A model generated the notes under the pieces. That model saw nothing but the letters and a program-made list of their open reading frames with translations. It made no database searches and was not told the origin of the DNA. A program made the position numbers and the translations under genes. DNA of 64,000 nucleotides from an uncultured bacterium (lineage in GTDB: Bacteria > Bacillota > Clostridia > Oscillospirales > Ruminococcaceae). Shown in pieces: positions 9,134-18,266 of the stretch. Within the stretch, counting starts at the first letter, position 1, and each line of letters begins with the position of its first letter. The DNA lies in contig CAJMSD010000001.1 of the NCBI GenBank assembly GCA_905215965.1, positions 248,001 through 312,000 on the forward strand, written 5' to 3'.

Positions 9134-9148
9134 AAACGAGGTATAAGT

Positions 9149-9814
9149 ATGTTATTTTTACTTTGGATATTAATTCTTATAATCCCGATCGCAGCGTCAA
9201 TTAACGTAAAATCGACCTACAGCAAGTACAGTAAGATTCCGAACAGCAGGGGACTGACGGCAGATCAGGTCGCAAGACAGATCCTTGACAGCAACGGGCT
9301 TTACAATGTTCAGATCGAGCACATAAGAGGAGATCTCAGCGACCACTACGACCCGACCGCAAATGTCGTGCGCCTTTCGGACTCGGTTTACGGAAAGAGC
9401 AGCGTCGCAGCGATAGGCGTTGCAGCTCACGAGTGCGGTCATGCGGTACAGCACGCCGAGAGCTATTCTCCGGTGATACTGCGCTCAAAGATGGTTCCCG
9501 TGACGAATTTCTGCTCAAGCGCGTCATATATCCTCATTCTTATAGGTATGGTTCTTAGCTTCAATCCGCTTCTTATCAACATCGGAATCGTCCTGTTTCT
9601 GGGCGTTGTGGCATTTCAGCTCATTACGCTGCCCGTTGAATTCGACGCCAGCAGCCGCGCACTGAAAACTCTTGAGTCAAGCGCGATCCTCGAGTATGAC
9701 GAAGTTCCGAAGGCTAAAAAGGTGCTTAGCGCCGCCGCAATGACGTACGTTGCCGCACTGCTGACCTCGATACTTCAGGTTATCAGACTTGTTGGAATTT
9801 CAAGGAGAAACTGA
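9149..9814 (+). CDS. Membrane zinc metallopeptidase (YugP-like)
   Basis: 221 aa member of the neutral zinc metallopeptidase family PF04298. One transmembrane helix at 2-17, an HECGH zinc site at 94-98, the EFDAS motif carrying the likely third ligand, and two or three further membrane helices (about 120-160 and 195-212). Substrate is unknown. It sits between fmt and rsmB, where Bacillus has no such gene, and its stop codon overlaps the rsmB start by one base (TGATG). Confidence 0.88.
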   Translation: MLFLLWILILIIPIAASINVKSTYSKYSKIPNSRGLTADQVARQILDSNGLYNVQIEHIRGDLSDHYDPTANVVRLSDSVYGKSSVAAIGVAAHECGHAVQHAESYSPVILRSKMVPVTNFCSSASYILILIGMVLSFNPLLINIGIVLFLGVVAFQLITLPVEFDASSRALKTLESSAILEYDEVPKAKKVLSAAAMTYVAALLTSILQVIRLVGISRRN

Positions 9815-11121
9815 TGGCAGATCCGCGACATTTAGCCGTTTCGCTGCTGAACAAGACGTTCGCCGGCGGCAGCTATTCAAATATTCAGCTCAGCTGCGGA
9901 CTTGACAGCTCCGATATGTCCGACCGCGACAAGCGTCTGTGCTCTGCGCTCTACTATGGAGTGATCGAACGCAGGATAACTCTCGACCACATAATCGGCG
10001 GCTTGTCATCGCGTCCGCTTCATAAGCTGGACAGCATAATTTTAAATATATTGCGGTGCGGGATATATCAGCTTCTTTACATGGAAAGCATTCCCGACAA
10101 CGCCGCCGTGAATGAAAGCGTTGCGCTTGCAAAAAAATTCGGAAAGTCGAGCGCGTCCGGAATGGTCAACGCAATTCTGCGGAATTTTATACGTGCGGAT
10201 AAGGTCTTTCCCGTGCCGATGGATCTTATCCATTCCGCGGAGATCATATATTCCGCTCCCGAATGGCTGGTGGAAAGCCTTACAGCCGAGTACGGAACGG
10301 AGCTTGCCCGCGACCTGCTTTCCAACGCTCTGGAAAAAGCTCCTACCGTTGTCCGCAGGAATAACGTGAGGTGCGGCGAGGAAGAATTTCTCTCCTCTCT
10401 TGACGGAGTCGGGGCAGTCAAATATGAATGTATCCCGAATTGCTATGAGCTTTCAAACGGCGCAGTTACGCCGCTTTCGGGATTTGCCAAGGGGTTTTTC
10501 CACGTTCAGGACAAGGCTTCTCAGCTGTGCTGCATGGCTCTTGCTCCGAATGAAAACGATCGGGTTCTTGATGTGTGTGCGGCTCCCGGAGGAAAGACCT
10601 TCACCATGGCGGAAATGATGAACGGGAAGGGGAGCATATCTGCTTTTGATCTCCATGAAAAGCGCGTGAAGCTGATTCGCAGCGGAGCGGAAAGACTCGG
10701 ACTCTCTAATATTACCGCGGCTGCCGGAGACGCTTCGGTGTTCGATCCGCAGCTCGGGAAATTTAACAAAATACTCTGCGACGTGCCATGTTCGGGTCTC
10801 GGAGCCGTCAGACGTAAGCCGGAGATAAAGTATAAAGATCCCTCGGATTTTGACAGGCTTCCGGAAATTCAGTACAATATTGCGGAGAATGCTCTCCGCT
10901 ATCTCGATGTGGGCGGAGAGCTTGTGTACTCTACCTGTACACTCCGCAAAGTCGAAAACGAACAGGTCATAGAGCGGCTTCTGAATTCTCATCCCGAGCT
11001 TGAACCTGTAAGCTTTCTGCTGGAGCTTGGAGAGCCTTTCGGGAATTTCTGCGCAAGCATCTTTCCGAAATATTTCGGGAGCGACGGATTCTTTATTTCA
11101 AAGGTCAGAAAAGTAAGGTGA
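9814..11121 (+). CDS. rsmB: 16S rRNA (cytosine-967-C5)-methyltransferase
   Basis: 435 aa. The N-terminal NusB-like RNA-binding domain (1-140) is followed by a SAM-dependent methyltransferase domain. The SAM site AAPGGKT, the PCSG motif (DVPCSGLGAVRR) and the TCT motif (YSTCTL) hold the two Cys residues used in m5C formation. The start is set by AAGGAG 6 nt upstream and overlaps the preceding gene by one base. Confidence 0.93.
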   Translation: MADPRHLAVSLLNKTFAGGSYSNIQLSCGLDSSDMSDRDKRLCSALYYGVIERRITLDHIIGGLSSRPLHKLDSIILNILRCGIYQLLYMESIPDNAAVNESVALAKKFGKSSASGMVNAILRNFIRADKVFPVPMDLIHSAEIIYSAPEWLVESLTAEYGTELARDLLSNALEKAPTVVRRNNVRCGEEEFLSSLDGVGAVKYECIPNCYELSNGAVTPLSGFAKGFFHVQDKASQLCCMALAPNENDRVLDVCAAPGGKTFTMAEMMNGKGSISAFDLHEKRVKLIRSGAERLGLSNITAAAGDASVFDPQLGKFNKILCDVPCSGLGAVRRKPEIKYKDPSDFDRLPEIQYNIAENALRYLDVGGELVYSTCTLRKVENEQVIERLLNSHPELEPVSFLLELGEPFGNFCASIFPKYFGSDGFFISKVRKVR

Positions 11122-11125
11122 TATT

Positions 11126-12181
11126 TTGAAAAAAGCCGATATTCTCAGCCTGAGTCTCGAAAAGCTCGAAGAGATAATTCTAAGCTTCGGCGAGAAAAAA
11201 TTCAGAGCAAAACAGATTTTTCAGTGGCTTCATGTCAGACGTGTGTTCAGTTTCGATGAAATGACTGATATATCTGTCCAATTACGCGGTAGGCTAAATG
11301 AATATTTTTGTATAAATAGACTATTTGTTGAAAAAAAGCTTGAATCTTCTATAGATAATACTGTAAAATATCTTTATAGACTTCCCGACGGCAATTATGT
11401 GGAGACTGTGCTGATGGAATATAACTACGGCTACAGCATCTGTGTGTCCACCCAGGTCGGCTGCAAAATGGGATGCAGATTCTGCGCGTCGGCTATCGCC
11501 GGCTTCGTCAGAAACCTTGAACCGTCGGAGATACTTATGCAGATCTACGAAACCGAAAAGGATTCGGGAATACGGGTGTCGGGAGTCGTACTTATGGGTA
11601 TCGGAGAGCCTTTGGATAATTACGATAACGTTGTCGGTTTTCTTAGGCTTCTGTCTGACAAAAACGGAAATAATCTCAGCCTGCGACATGTTTCGCTCTC
11701 GACCTGCGGGATAGTTCCGAAGATCTATGAGCTTGCAGAGCTGAAACTCGGTCTTACGCTTTCCGTTTCGCTTCATTGTGCCGATAATGACAAAAGAAGT
11801 GAAATAATGCCCGTCAACCGCACGTATAATATGAATAGTCTTATTGAAGCGTGCAGGCACTATATTGAAAAAACAGGCAGACGCATTACTTTTGAATATG
11901 CGGTCATAGACAACGTGAATTCCTCGGAAGCAGACGCAGACAGGCTTGCCGCGCTGCTCAGAGGGATAAACTGTCACGTTAATCTTATTCCCGTCAATAA
12001 GGTCAGGGAGCGCAGCTTCCGTACTGCAAGATCGGGAGTAGAGGAATTTGCCGCACGGCTCGGCAAACGCGGTATCAACGCTACCGTGAGAAGAACCTTG
12101 GGAAGCGATATCGAAGCTGCTTGCGGTCAGCTGCGGCGCGATTCGCTGAATAAAAATACGGACGGAGGTGCAGATAATTGA
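11126..12181 (+). CDS. rlmN: Dual-specificity RNA methyltransferase RlmN (radical SAM)
   Basis: 351 aa radical SAM enzyme methylating C2 of A2503 in 23S rRNA and A37 in some tRNAs. The cluster motif CKMGCRFC gives Cys113, Cys117 and Cys120; the MGIGEPLDN block and the C-terminal resolving Cys region (IEAACGQL) are present. Translation starts at TTG 11126, with AAGGTG 6 nt upstream, directly behind rsmB. Bases 11281-11400 are clearly richer in A/T than the rest of the gene, without any break in frame. Confidence 0.93.
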   Translation: MKKADILSLSLEKLEEIILSFGEKKFRAKQIFQWLHVRRVFSFDEMTDISVQLRGRLNEYFCINRLFVEKKLESSIDNTVKYLYRLPDGNYVETVLMEYNYGYSICVSTQVGCKMGCRFCASAIAGFVRNLEPSEILMQIYETEKDSGIRVSGVVLMGIGEPLDNYDNVVGFLRLLSDKNGNNLSLRHVSLSTCGIVPKIYELAELKLGLTLSVSLHCADNDKRSEIMPVNRTYNMNSLIEACRHYIEKTGRRITFEYAVIDNVNSSEADADRLAALLRGINCHVNLIPVNKVRERSFRTARSGVEEFAARLGKRGINATVRRTLGSDIEAACGQLRRDSLNKNTDGGADN

Positions 12182-12903
12182 GATACAGATCAGCCACTGA
12201 TATCGGATTGAAGCGCGATGAGAATCAGGACGCTGTAAGATGCGAATATTTCGGACATAACCTGCTTGCCGTTGTTTGTGACGGAATGGGCGGCGAACGC
12301 GCCGGAAAGGAAGCAAGCAATATTGCCGTTGAGGAATTCTTTCAGCGGTTTTCCGCAGGTTACAGCGAGAATATCAGCGATGAAGAGCTGAGAAAGCTGC
12401 TTGCTGCTTCGGTTTCTGCCGCGAATTCGGTCATTTACACCAAAGCGCGTCTCGGTTTCAAGAATTTCGGCATGGGAACTACCTGCGTTGCGGCTTTCGT
12501 CAACAGCAGCTCCGCGTTCATCGTCAATGTCGGTGACAGCCGCGCTTACCTGATCACCGATAAAGGACTGAAAAAGATCACCACCGATCATAATGTTGCT
12601 TCGCTTCTTTATGAGCAGGGCAAGATCACCGAATCGGAAATCGAAACTCATCCTCAGAAGCATATGCTTGTGAGAGCTGTGGGCGTTGAAAAAACAGTTT
12701 CGGCAGATACCTTCGTTCTCGATTATAAAGACAGGATCGGTCTGCTTCTGTGCTCGGACGGACTTTCCGGATACTGCACGGACGAGGAAATATACAGCGT
12801 CATCAAGGAGACTGACTTTGACAGCGCTGCGGACGAGCTTGTAAGTCTTGCGCTGAAAAAAGGCGGCCGTGACAATATTACCGTTGCGGTAATCTCAGAT
12901 TAA
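12178..12903 (+). CDS. prpC: PP2C-type serine/threonine phosphatase
   Basis: 241 aa PPM family phosphatase, the usual partner that reverses the action of the PASTA kinase encoded next. Metal-binding motifs RDENQD, DGMGG, LCSDGLSGY and GRDNITVAV are all intact, as is GDSRAYL. It starts at TTG 12178, overlapping the rlmN stop in a TTGA arrangement, with GGAGGTG 7 nt before. Confidence 0.94.
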   Translation: MRYRSATDIGLKRDENQDAVRCEYFGHNLLAVVCDGMGGERAGKEASNIAVEEFFQRFSAGYSENISDEELRKLLAASVSAANSVIYTKARLGFKNFGMGTTCVAAFVNSSSAFIVNVGDSRAYLITDKGLKKITTDHNVASLLYEQGKITESEIETHPQKHMLVRAVGVEKTVSADTFVLDYKDRIGLLLCSDGLSGYCTDEEIYSVIKETDFDSAADELVSLALKKGGRDNITVAVISD

Positions 12904-12919
12904 TTCAGGGGGAAAGATA

Positions 12920-15166
12920 ATGGACAAGAACATTGGAAAAAAGCTTGACGGCAGATACGAAATTACCGAGCTTATCGGCGTCGGCGGAATGGCTGACGTT
13001 TATAAAGGCGTCGATGTGATCGACAACAAGCAGGTAGCGATCAAGATCCTTAAAAAGGAATTTGCGGAGAACGAAGAGTTTCTTCGCCGTTTCAGAAATG
13101 AATCCAAGGCGATCGCCGTGCTCTCTCATCCAAATATCGTCAAGATCTACGATGTCGGATTTTCAGAGAAGATCCAGTATATCGTAATGGAATATATCGA
13201 CGGCATCACCCTTAAAGAGTACATTGCTGAGGAAAAGGTGCTGACATGGCAGGATACCGTTCATTTCCTTATACAGATACTCCGCGCGCTCCAGCACGCC
13301 CACGATAAGGGAATAGTTCACCGCGATATCAAGCCCCAGAATATCATGATGTTTACGGACGGAACTATAAAGGTCATGGATTTCGGCATTGCGAAATTTG
13401 CGCGCGATGACGGAAAAACGGCTACCGATCAGGCTATCGGCAGCGTTCATTACATCAGTCCGGAACAGGCTAAGGGCGATGTTACCGACGCAAAAAGCGA
13501 TATTTACTCGGTCGGCGCAATGATGTACGAAATGCTTACGGGCAGAAAGCCGTTTGACAGCGACAGTCCCGTGTCTATCGCCGTTATGCATATGCACGAC
13601 GTTCCCGAGCGTCCGAGAAGCGTTAATCCTGAGATCCCGGCAGGTCTTGAGGAGATCGTCATGAAGGCTATGGAAAAAGATCCTGCCGACCGCTATCAGT
13701 CAACTACCGAAATGATCGCCGATATCGAGGCGTTTAAGGAAAATCCCGAGATAGTTTTCGGCTACAGCGCCGAGACTGCCGAGAACGACAGCACCAAATT
13801 CTTTGAAGCGGTAAACGACGATCAGAACGACTCGGAGCAGAACTCCTACGATGACGGCGAATCCGACTACGAATATGACGGCGGAAACGTTCCGGCAGGC
13901 AGCGGCGATTACTATCCGGATGAATACGATGAGGACGGAGAAGAAGAGGAAGAGCGTTCGTCTCTTGTTGTTCCCGTTCTTACTGCGGCAGTCGTAGTTG
14001 TTATAATCGTTGCGGTCATTTTCGTTGCTTTTTTGTTTAAAAACCTTCTGACAAGCGACGGCAAAAAGGGCGACTATATAATGCCCGATTTCTACGGAAT
14101 GGACTACAACGAAGCTGTAAGCAAGTACAGCGGAAGCATCAATTTCCGCATAAAAGAGGAGATTTTCTCGGAAGTTCCCAGCGGCTGCATCGTCGATCAG
14201 GATATCGAGCCTGAGAAGGAATTCAAAAAGGGCGATGTTCTTAACGTAACGGTCAGCAAGGGCATGGAAACAGTCGTTATCCCAAGTAATCTCATTGATA
14301 TGAATCAGCAGCTTGCACGGGATCAGCTTAAAGAAATAGGACTTGAATGCGAAATAAAGAACTATTCCAGCGCGGATATAGAAGAGGGCAACGTAATCAA
14401 GACAGAGCCTGAGGTAGGAACGGAAGTCGCCAAGGGAACAAAGGTCATTCTCTATGTCAGCATGGGCAAGGACGTTGAACAGATAGAGGTCGAAAGCTTT
14501 ATCGGAAAGACTATCGACGAAGCTACGATGCTTGCGGGATACCTTGAATTAGAGGTTCTTGAGCCTGAGTACGCTCCTTCCTACGAGGAAGAGGGAGTTG
14601 TCTTTGAGCAGAGCATCGAACCGGGAACGATCGTTGAGTCGGGCACGTCCATTCAGTTCCGCGTCAGCAACGGAGTTCTTCCCGAGGGAGAAATACCGTT
14701 TACGGTAAGCTTCCCTGCCGACGCCTACGGAAGATTTGTTATAGACTTCATGATCGTAAACGGTGACGGAACAAGAAGCACGGTAACAAGTCCTGTTATT
14801 ATTCCTCAGGAATACGATGATAAGAGCTTTACCACCATGATTGCCGGCGCAGGCGAAAAGGTAACGGTCAAGGCTGTTATAACAAATATGACAAACGGAT
14901 TAAGCGCAACGCTCGGCGAATATTCGCTCAATTTTGCTTCGCAGAGCATAAGCGTTTTAAGTCAGGATATCAACGGCGCGTTTACAAAGATAGACGGATT
15001 CTATGTTGAACCGACAGAACCTACAACTCTGCCGCCTACGGAAGCTCCTACACCTCCGCCGACAGAAGCTCCGACAGCGCCGCCTACAGAGGCTCCTACA
15101 CCGGCGCCGACAGAACCTCCTACAGAGGCTACGTCAGCTGAGGATATCGGAGGAGAGATCGCCTGA
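12920..15166 (+). CDS. prkC: PASTA-domain serine/threonine protein kinase
   Basis: 748 aa membrane kinase that senses wall fragments and phosphorylates division, wall and translation targets in Firmicutes. Kinase domain at 12-272: glycine loop GVGGMADVY, Lys42, HRDIKPQN at 134-141, DFG at 154-156. An acidic linker follows (about 300-345), then a membrane helix at 349-372, three PASTA repeats (about 385-592), a beta-rich domain (593-690) and a Pro-Thr-Glu tail with repeated PTEAPTPPPTEAP units. The order prpC-prkC-rsgA is conserved in Firmicutes. The tail may span the peptidoglycan or be glycosylated; that is inference. Confidence 0.94.
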   Translation: MDKNIGKKLDGRYEITELIGVGGMADVYKGVDVIDNKQVAIKILKKEFAENEEFLRRFRNESKAIAVLSHPNIVKIYDVGFSEKIQYIVMEYIDGITLKEYIAEEKVLTWQDTVHFLIQILRALQHAHDKGIVHRDIKPQNIMMFTDGTIKVMDFGIAKFARDDGKTATDQAIGSVHYISPEQAKGDVTDAKSDIYSVGAMMYEMLTGRKPFDSDSPVSIAVMHMHDVPERPRSVNPEIPAGLEEIVMKAMEKDPADRYQSTTEMIADIEAFKENPEIVFGYSAETAENDSTKFFEAVNDDQNDSEQNSYDDGESDYEYDGGNVPAGSGDYYPDEYDEDGEEEEERSSLVVPVLTAAVVVVIIVAVIFVAFLFKNLLTSDGKKGDYIMPDFYGMDYNEAVSKYSGSINFRIKEEIFSEVPSGCIVDQDIEPEKEFKKGDVLNVTVSKGMETVVIPSNLIDMNQQLARDQLKEIGLECEIKNYSSADIEEGNVIKTEPEVGTEVAKGTKVILYVSMGKDVEQIEVESFIGKTIDEATMLAGYLELEVLEPEYAPSYEEEGVVFEQSIEPGTIVESGTSIQFRVSNGVLPEGEIPFTVSFPADAYGRFVIDFMIVNGDGTRSTVTSPVIIPQEYDDKSFTTMIAGAGEKVTVKAVITNMTNGLSATLGEYSLNFASQSISVLSQDINGAFTKIDGFYVEPTEPTTLPPTEAPTPPPTEAPTAPPTEAPTPAPTEPPTEATSAEDIGGEIA

Positions 15167-15167
15167 T

Positions 15168-16046
15168 ATGAGCAGCTGTGTTAAAAACGGAATCATAATC
15201 AAATGCTTAGGGGGACTCTATACCGTAGAGTCCCCTGACGGTATTTATGAATGCCGCGCGAGAGGCGTTTTCCGAAGCAGGGGAATAAGTCTCTATACCG
15301 GTGATAACGTAGAATTCAATGACGGCGTTATAACGGACGTTGTAAACCGAAAAAACTGCATTATAAGACCTCCTCTTGCGAATCTGGATCAGCTTATCTT
15401 TGTTGTATCGACGTGCTCGCCGCCGCCGAATCTCCTGCTGCTGGACAAATTTATCGCCATTGCCGAATATAAGCGGATAACTCCCGTTATCGCGGTAACA
15501 AAGACAGATATCGGCGACGGTTCGGAGCTTGAGAGGATATACTCGGATATCGGCATAAAAACTCTTGCCGTGGATTATAACGACGACAGCTCGATAAATG
15601 CGGTCAGGGAGCTTCTGACAGGAAAAATAAGCGCGTTTACCGGGAATTCCGGCGCGGGCAAATCAACGCTGCTTAACGCGGTCGATCCCACGCTCGATAT
15701 TCCTACCGCCGAGATAAGCAAAAAGCTTGGACGCGGCAGGCATACAACGCGTCATGCCGAGCTTTATAAGCTTTCCGACGGCGGATATATCGCCGATACT
15801 CCCGGATTTTCAACGTTCGAAACAAATAAATACGATATCATACGCAAAAACGAGCTTGCAGGCTGCTTTACGGAGTTTTCCGAATATGCGGACAAATGCA
15901 GGTTCAAGGATTGCTCGCATACCTGCGAAAAGGGCTGCGCGGTTCTGGAGGCTCTGAAGGACGGCAAGATCTGCCCAAGCCGTCACGAAAGCTACTGCGC
16001 AATGTACGAGGAAGCAAAACAGCTGAAGGAGTGGGAACTGAAATGA
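15168..16046 (+). CDS. rsgA: Ribosome small subunit-dependent GTPase A
   Basis: 292 aa circularly permuted GTPase helping mature the 30S subunit. The N-terminal OB fold is followed by motifs in permuted order: TKTD (G4), then GNSGAGKST (G1), then DTPG (G3). The C-terminal zinc knuckle contains CRFKDCSHTCEKGC. I place the start at ATG 15168, one base after prkC ends, with GGAGGAGAG about 10 nt upstream; the open frame runs on upstream inside prkC but codes an implausible Arg/Leu-rich stretch. In Bacillus rpe comes next; it is absent here. Confidence 0.94.
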   Translation: MSSCVKNGIIIKCLGGLYTVESPDGIYECRARGVFRSRGISLYTGDNVEFNDGVITDVVNRKNCIIRPPLANLDQLIFVVSTCSPPPNLLLLDKFIAIAEYKRITPVIAVTKTDIGDGSELERIYSDIGIKTLAVDYNDDSSINAVRELLTGKISAFTGNSGAGKSTLLNAVDPTLDIPTAEISKKLGRGRHTTRHAELYKLSDGGYIADTPGFSTFETNKYDIIRKNELAGCFTEFSEYADKCRFKDCSHTCEKGCAVLEALKDGKICPSRHESYCAMYEEAKQLKEWELK

Positions 16047-16669
16047 GTACATGGCATATTTTTTCAGGCGGAGAGCTTCTCGAAAACTCGTTTATTCATA
16101 TATCCGCGGCCGATAAGGTCATTTGTGCGGACAGAGGTTATGTTCATGCCGAAAAAATGGCGATAGTTCCCGATATCATAGTTGGGGATTTTGATTCGTA
16201 TACCGGGAAGCTGCCCGAAAATACGGAGATCCACCGCAGCGTTCCCGAAAAGGACGATACAGATACGATGCTCGCCTTGAAGCTCGCAATAGACAGGGGA
16301 GCAGATAACGTTAAGATCTACGGCGCACTGGGAGGACGCTTCGACCATGCGTTTGCAAACGTTCAGGCGCTGAAATATGCCTCGGAGCACGGCTGCCATG
16401 CAGTCATAGAGGACTCCGATAACGAGATATGTATCCAGACGTCAGGCGAGATGACTTATCCGCTGCGCCGCGGCTGGTATTTTTCGATTTTCGCCTACTC
16501 GGAAATTCTGCGCATAAAAAAACTCGTCGGAGTAAAATATCCTCTTGAAAATGCCGAGCTGAAAAGCAGCTTTCCTCTTGGAACAAGCAATGAAATTATC
16601 TCCGGCAGCGCGCTGCTTTCCATCGAGAGCGGAACTGCGATGATAGTAAGATCGAAAATGCAGCCGTAA
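16043..16669 (+). CDS. thiN: Thiamine pyrophosphokinase
   Basis: 208 aa enzyme making thiamine diphosphate from thiamine and ATP. Typical motifs are VGDFDS near the N-terminus, DDTDTMLAL, and GALGGRFDH. It starts in an ATGA overlap with rsgA. The position before spoVM matches the Bacillus yloS-spoVM neighbourhood. No TPP riboswitch was seen nearby. Confidence 0.93.
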   Translation: MSTWHIFSGGELLENSFIHISAADKVICADRGYVHAEKMAIVPDIIVGDFDSYTGKLPENTEIHRSVPEKDDTDTMLALKLAIDRGADNVKIYGALGGRFDHAFANVQALKYASEHGCHAVIEDSDNEICIQTSGEMTYPLRRGWYFSIFAYSEILRIKKLVGVKYPLENAELKSSFPLGTSNEIISGSALLSIESGTAMIVRSKMQP

Positions 16670-16735
16670 AATGCAATTTCCGGTAACCAAATCCGCGTAT
16701 CCGAATATAATAGGATATACGAAGGAGGGATACAT

Positions 16736-16822
16736 ATGAAAATTGTTGTTATTAAAAGTCCGAAAATGCTTTCGGGAATATTCAGGGCGATCTTCCGCAT
16801 AAAGAAAGAGGATCAGCAATAA
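16736..16822 (+). CDS. spoVM: Stage V sporulation protein SpoVM (28 aa)
   Basis: A 28-codon gene with a strong GAAGGAGGG site 5 nt before its ATG. The peptide begins MKIVVIKSPKMLSGIFRAIF and ends in a basic/polar tail, matching the amphipathic SpoVM pattern of Bacillus (MKFYTIKLPKFLGGIVRAML): Met-Lys start, Ile-Lys-x-Pro-Lys, Gly-Ile, Arg-Ala. SpoVM inserts shallowly in the convex forespore membrane and recruits SpoIVA for coat assembly. Position after thiN is the same as in Bacillus. A terminator follows 6 nt later. The gene is below the size cut-off of ordinary gene callers. Confidence 0.88.
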   Translation: MKIVVIKSPKMLSGIFRAIFRIKKEDQQ

Positions 16823-16827
16823 ACTTC

Positions 16828-16853
16828 GGCGGCTTTTTGCCGCCTGTTTTTTT
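16828..16853 (+). terminator. Terminator of the housekeeping cluster after spoVM
   Basis: GGCGGC at 16828-16833 pairs with GCCGCC at 16839-16844 around a TTTTT loop, followed by TG and seven T residues. Confidence 0.88.
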
Positions 16854-16893
16854 CTTTGAATTATTACATATCGGAAAAAATTTCAAAAATACC

Positions 16894-16922
16894 TTGTAAG
16901 TTTCGGAAAGAAATGTTATAAT
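16894..16922 (+). promoter_or_regulatory. Promoter for the 396-aa membrane protein gene
   Basis: TTGTAA at 16894-16899 and TATAAT at 16917-16922 with 17 bp between them. It lies after the spoVM terminator and about 60 bp before the start codon at 16985. Confidence 0.72.
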
Positions 16923-16984
16923 ATAATAGTAATGCTATAATGTACAAAGGCTGTAATGACAGTTTAATATATACGGAGGTCATA

Positions 16985-18175
16985 ATGAAAAAATTTTTCG
17001 CTAATGTTTGGACGAAACGTGCCGTCTCCCTCATAAGCGCTTTATATGCTTTCCTTGCCTGTTATCTTTGCTATTGTTCGATTTTTTATAATATTGAGAT
17101 CTCCTCGCGCTTGTCGCTTTGTCTGCTTGTGACGGGAGTTTCAATTCTTTCATTCGTTATTATGCTCTATACCCGTAAACAGATCATAACAAGGATCGCA
17201 AGCTTTATTATTCTTCCTGCGATGCTGCCCGTGGTGCTCCTGTATTTCGGAGAATGGGGGCTTATTATACCTATTATCGTTACCGGAGTAGCGATACTTC
17301 TGCTTTCAGGTGCAGGCGAGGGAACAAAAACCGCTTTAGGAACGGTTTTCCTGCTTCTGTACATATTCGGCGCGCTCGGTTACTTCCTTTTTACCTCCTT
17401 TTTTGTTACGGCAACAAAATCGGAAACGGTCGCTTCGGGAGTTTCTCCTTCTAAGCTTTATCGATATACTGTCGTTAATACCGAGGATTCCTCAAACGGC
17501 AGTACAACGGTAAAGGTCGAGCCGAATTATGCGGATCTGCATTATCCCTTTGTTACGCTCACTCTTAAGGATATGGAGCGTACGGTCTGTCTTGAGCGTC
17601 CTATTGTCGAAACCTATGACGTCCAGTGGACAACTCAGACGCGTCAGGAGATAACTGCGGCTCTTAATCAGCTTTCCGATTCGATCTCTGTCCATCTTTC
17701 CGAGGATCAGCTCAAAAAGCTTGGGTATACCTATGACAACAAGCTTGCTCTTACAGATCTTACTACGGAGCAGAAAAAATTGATAGGACTTACCGCCTCG
17801 GACGTAAAAGACGTTTATCTCGATACCCTTACCAACGAGCAGCTTGCAAATTTTGATATTGCAAGAAATTCGGAGGGACGTTATTATGTGGTGAATCCTC
17901 CGGAAAAGCTCTTCAAAGACAGTAAGCTCGATAAAAAAGATGTTCCTTATCTCAGCGATATTAGCGAGGCTTGGAGAAAGGAATACTGCGTTACTAAGGA
18001 CGATTCGGTCTATCTCAATACTCTCACGGACGATGATCTCGCCATGCTCGGCGTTCCCGAAAGCGGCGATGTTATGTACTTTAACGGAAAGCTGTGCTTC
18101 CGTTACTATGTAGCATATCTTGAAAATTATTTCGATGTTGACGACAGAAGTCTGTCTATCTCACTGCTCAGCTGA
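16985..18175 (+). CDS. Membrane protein of unknown function with short repeats
   Basis: 396 aa; I do not recognise a family. About five transmembrane helices occupy residues 12-142. The rest is a soluble domain, probably outside the membrane, with four copies of a short motif (LSEDQLKKLG at 238-247, LTTEQKKLIG at 259-268, LTNEQLANFD at 282-291, LTDDDLAMLG at 347-356). The ATG at 16985 has GGAGG 5 nt upstream; an open frame starting at 16940 would add 15 residues ahead of the ribosome binding site and is unlikely. It has its own promoter. The stop lies 91 nt before xylA, with no clear terminator, so read-through into xylA is possible. Confidence 0.75.
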   Translation: MKKFFANVWTKRAVSLISALYAFLACYLCYCSIFYNIEISSRLSLCLLVTGVSILSFVIMLYTRKQIITRIASFIILPAMLPVVLLYFGEWGLIIPIIVTGVAILLLSGAGEGTKTALGTVFLLLYIFGALGYFLFTSFFVTATKSETVASGVSPSKLYRYTVVNTEDSSNGSTTVKVEPNYADLHYPFVTLTLKDMERTVCLERPIVETYDVQWTTQTRQEITAALNQLSDSISVHLSEDQLKKLGYTYDNKLALTDLTTEQKKLIGLTASDVKDVYLDTLTNEQLANFDIARNSEGRYYVVNPPEKLFKDSKLDKKDVPYLSDISEAWRKEYCVTKDDSVYLNTLTDDDLAMLGVPESGDVMYFNGKLCFRYYVAYLENYFDVDDRSLSISLLS

Positions 18176-18266
18176 GCGGACAATCTTTGGTACGGTCTGA
18201 TTGTACGTTCCCTCCCGACGGCGGCGTACAGCGGATTAAAATATATGATAACTATAGGAGGTTATT

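Noticed and set aside
11321..12316. Long - strand frame (331 codons) opposite rlmN and the start of prpC
   Set aside because: Composition is rich in Arg, Ser and His as expected of an antisense shadow, and the + strand genes are certain.
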